From IMG/VR virus record IMGVR_UViG_3300044627_002262, positions 1-62,281 of that record: a stretch of DNA of 62,281 nt; one strand, written 5' to 3'. The DNA is from a virus. Shown piece by piece: positions 60,660-62,281 of the stretch. Positions within the stretch are counted from its first letter, which is position 1; every line of letters begins with the position of its first letter. Under the pieces are notes generated by a model that did no database searches, was not told the origin of the DNA, and was given only the letters and a program-made list of their open reading frames with translations. Made by a program: the position numbers and the translations under genes.

Positions 60660-61228
60660 TTATTAATAATGGTGCTTATCGATTCGTTAATCTCGTAAAT
60701 TTGCTCCTGCAATTTCAAACGCGATGGTTTGCAATTAATGATGTATGATTCATCTTTGAAATATAATCTATTATTTGGAAATATTGTCAAGCGTCCTTCA
60801 GTTGTGACTGCCCAAATCATCGTCTTATCCTGATCTGGAGCGGCAGAGTAGCTATCGTTAAGATGCGTTGTCTGGAATAAATATTCTGCATCAACAAATC
60901 CATTACAGGTCAATATCTCGCATTTCATTCCCCGTAAATGGGGACATTCCAGTATTGCATATTGGTCAGAATAACAATTCCACATTTGCGTTTCTTCAGC
61001 CAACAATTCACTGCCATCAGGCCAAAAAGAAATCGCCCAAGGAGGCACATTTCGGTAGAGCATCCCGCCATCGCGGAAGAGGACATTCAGTCCCCATGCT
61101 CGATTCGGAATGGATACGATCTGCACCCATTGTGCCTCGGCATACCCGATAGGTTCTTCATGGGTATAATTGGTATCGACCCATATATATTTCGCAGTCG
61201 GTAGACTGCCAGTTTTTGTGTATAACAT
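60656..61228 (-). CDS. Hypothetical protein
   Basis: 190 residues, beta-rich and aromatic (GLNVLFRDGGMLYRNVPPWAISF, LYFKDESYIINC), with a helical C-terminus (RLKLQEQIYEINESISTI). Cys residues at QMWNC, LECPHL, KCEILTC could form a metal site. Not recognised. Leader AATAAATAAATT. Confidence 0.65.
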   Translation of the reverse strand: MLYTKTGSLPTAKYIWVDTNYTHEEPIGYAEAQWVQIVSIPNRAWGLNVLFRDGGMLYRNVPPWAISFWPDGSELLAEETQMWNCYSDQYAILECPHLRGMKCEILTCNGFVDAEYLFQTTHLNDSYSAAPDQDKTMIWAVTTEGRLTIFPNNRLYFKDESYIINCKPSRLKLQEQIYEINESISTIINK

Positions 61229-61231
61229 AAT

Positions 61232-61312
61232 TTATTTATTGATGCGTTCCAGAATGACGCAGGTCGCGACTATAACCCAAGTAACAATAAGTGCCAGTAT
61301 TTCGTTGTTCAT
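61232..61312 (-). CDS. 26-residue single-pass membrane micropeptide
   Basis: MNNEILALIVTWVIVATCVI followed by LERINK. A continuous hydrophobic stretch of about 16 residues with charged ends. The ATG overlaps the preceding stop (ATGA) and the stop lies 3 bases before the next start, so it is positioned like a real cistron. Short, so not certain. Confidence 0.5.
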   Translation of the reverse strand: MNNEILALIVTWVIVATCVILERINK

Positions 61313-61581
61313 TTCTTTTTCAATAACGAGTGATATTGACGCATGGTTTCAGTAATTGTTCGTTGCTGATCGAGGGTCAATTGTACATCGAATTCGCCCA
61401 GTGCATAGCTCGCGATATTGACCAATTTTGCTGCCATGTCCTTCCACTCTTGAAGCAGATTGTTTCTTTCTGCTTCAATAATTTTGTATCCATCGGCAAA
61501 TCCACCTCTGTAAATTTCATTGTTATTGTCGATAACAACAAATTTAGAAGGTTTTGTTGAATGATCCCACTTTCCTGTCAT
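61309..61581 (-). CDS. Hypothetical early protein
   Basis: 90 residues (MTGKWDHSTKPSKFVVIDNNNEIYRGGFADGY...). KFVVIDNNNEIYRGGFADGYKIIEAERNNLLQEWKDM is followed by a helical region. ATGA overlaps with both neighbours. Not recognised. Confidence 0.65.
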   Translation of the reverse strand: MTGKWDHSTKPSKFVVIDNNNEIYRGGFADGYKIIEAERNNLLQEWKDMAAKLVNIASYALGEFDVQLTLDQQRTITETMRQYHSLLKKK

Positions 61582-62204
61582 TTTGTTCCCTCTTTTAGTT
61601 TATTAAAAGCAGACCATGCTTCATTGATTTCATCGTCAGTTTTCCATAAAAGCGATTGTTCTTCGTCTGGCGCACCAATTATTGCTGCCAACTTTTCAGC
61701 GCATTTGCGCCACTCGTCGCGCTCACGTTCCGATTTTGCAATTTCATTACACAAATCTGCAATGCGATTTGGAATACTTTCGGCAGTGTGCTTCGGTATA
61801 TATCCAACAGGTAAAACAGCTAAAGCAGAAGAAATGATCTGATTCGCCTCGTCTCGCTCGCGCCTTGCCGTCTCAAGGCATTGCTCTTGAACCTTGTAAA
61901 GCTCACGCCGAAACTCTAATGCCTCCCTCGCCTCGTCGCGCTGATATTGCATATCATCCAAATCAACTAGAGCTTGAGCAAGGTTCCGACGAAGATCAAT
62001 AGCAGCATTGATTTCCTCTGTTCCGTATTCCTCTATTTCTTTCAAGTGTTTCCGCGCCTCGTCGCGCCTGCGTTCCAATTCTCCGAGCATCGCAGCTGCA
62101 CGAAATAGACTATGCGATATAGGCTTGCCGCTGTAGCTCTCAGCCCACAAATTTAGATTCTCGATCAGGTCTTTAATTATTACAGACTCTAGTGTATCAC
62201 TCAT
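61578..62204 (-). CDS. Coiled-coil hypothetical protein with RRDEAR repeats
   Basis: 208 residues. LERRRDEARKHLKE, YQRDEAREALEF, RRERDEANQIIS and SERERDEWRKCAE are regularly repeated coiled-coil units. Shares them with 108..563. The first 37 residues are seen again at the left edge. It may be a structural spacer or a decoy for a host coiled-coil protein, but nothing confirms that. Coupled by ATGA at both ends. Confidence 0.75.
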   Translation of the reverse strand: MSDTLESVIIKDLIENLNLWAESYSGKPISHSLFRAAAMLGELERRRDEARKHLKEIEEYGTEEINAAIDLRRNLAQALVDLDDMQYQRDEAREALEFRRELYKVQEQCLETARRERDEANQIISSALAVLPVGYIPKHTAESIPNRIADLCNEIAKSERERDEWRKCAEKLAAIIGAPDEEQSLLWKTDDEINEAWSAFNKLKEGTK

Positions 62205-62281
62205 TTCGCTCCCTCCTTGAGTTGATCGAGTTCGGCACTGAGGATACCTTTTGCATACGAATGTTCGCCGTATATTTCTGG
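62094..62281. repeat. Terminal redundancy, right copy
   Basis: Corresponds to 1..188 with substitutions at 62221, 62222 and 62225. It contains the start of the coiled-coil gene (62204) and the 3' end of the previous gene. Genome length without the duplication is 62093 bases. Confidence 0.9.
62201..62281 (-). CDS. 3' end of the coiled-coil gene 108..563 (partial, variant)
   Basis: The last 26 codons of the gene completed at 108..563, cut off by the right edge (...EIYGEHSYAKGILSAELDQLKEGAK). It reads Leu where the left copy reads Ile. Not an additional gene. Confidence 0.85.
   Translation of the reverse strand, partial: PEIYGEHSYAKGILSAELDQLKEGAK

Overview
This window looks like an essentially complete genome of a tailed, podovirus-like bacteriophage, about 62.1 kb. 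The last 188 bases repeat the first 188 with three mismatches, and the first 127 are identical. This points to a circular assembly or a circularly permuted, headful-packaged molecule, not a piece of chromosome. Every convincing gene lies on the minus strand, most start codons overlap the preceding stop (ATGA, GTGA, TAATG), and there is no integrase, DNA polymerase, primase, RNA polymerase or ribosomal gene. The host is a bacterium that cannot be named from the sequence. Some leaders carry Shine-Dalgarno sites, but many carry only an AAATAAATA-type A/T-rich leader.

Read in the direction of transcription (right to left), the early region starts near 10.8 kb and runs through position 1 into 59 kb. 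It begins with many small unknown proteins under at least four copies of a conserved promoter/operator-like element (near 10.8, 10.17, 7.95 and 6.17 kb). These are followed by a DUF932-like protein, a free-standing LuxR-type HTH protein, RecT, a Cas4/RecB-like nuclease, a glycosyltransferase, a lambda-O-like replication protein (DUF1376) and a DnaC-like helicase loader. The O-like gene contains an iteron-like array next to an AT-rich dyad, which is a strong candidate replication origin. After the circle junction come coiled-coil proteins, an SSB-like protein with the classic IPF tail, and a RusA-like resolvase.

The late region runs from 58.9 kb down to 11 kb: small terminase, small proteins, a GT4 glycosyltransferase, large terminase, portal, small basic proteins, scaffold, two further glycosyltransferases and the major capsid protein. 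Next come a collagen-like fibre, a BspA-like repeat protein, a compact lysis cassette, a second collagen-like fibre, a beta-helix spike, a Cys-His-Asp lipoprotein and an S74-chaperone fibre. T7-like tail tube proteins follow; one is a 1499-residue protein whose core appears split by a long repeat insertion. The region ends with ejection proteins, among which sit a GNAT-like protein, a PAPS-reductase-like enzyme and a YkgJ-type Cys-cluster protein. The last ejection-type gene encodes a 3483-residue polyvalent protein (zincin motif, two ADP-ribosyltransferase-like domains, a recurring [FY][ML]PA junction motif).

Between the late and early regions lies a tRNA gene with initiator (fMet) features: CAT anticodon, a C1/A72 mismatch and an encoded CCA. 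The phage probably replicates with the host replisome recruited by the O/DnaC pair, recombines with RecT/nuclease/SSB/RusA, packages by the terminase pair, and delivers the giant protein and its partners into the host at infection. All functional names rest on motif recognition by eye; no database search was run.
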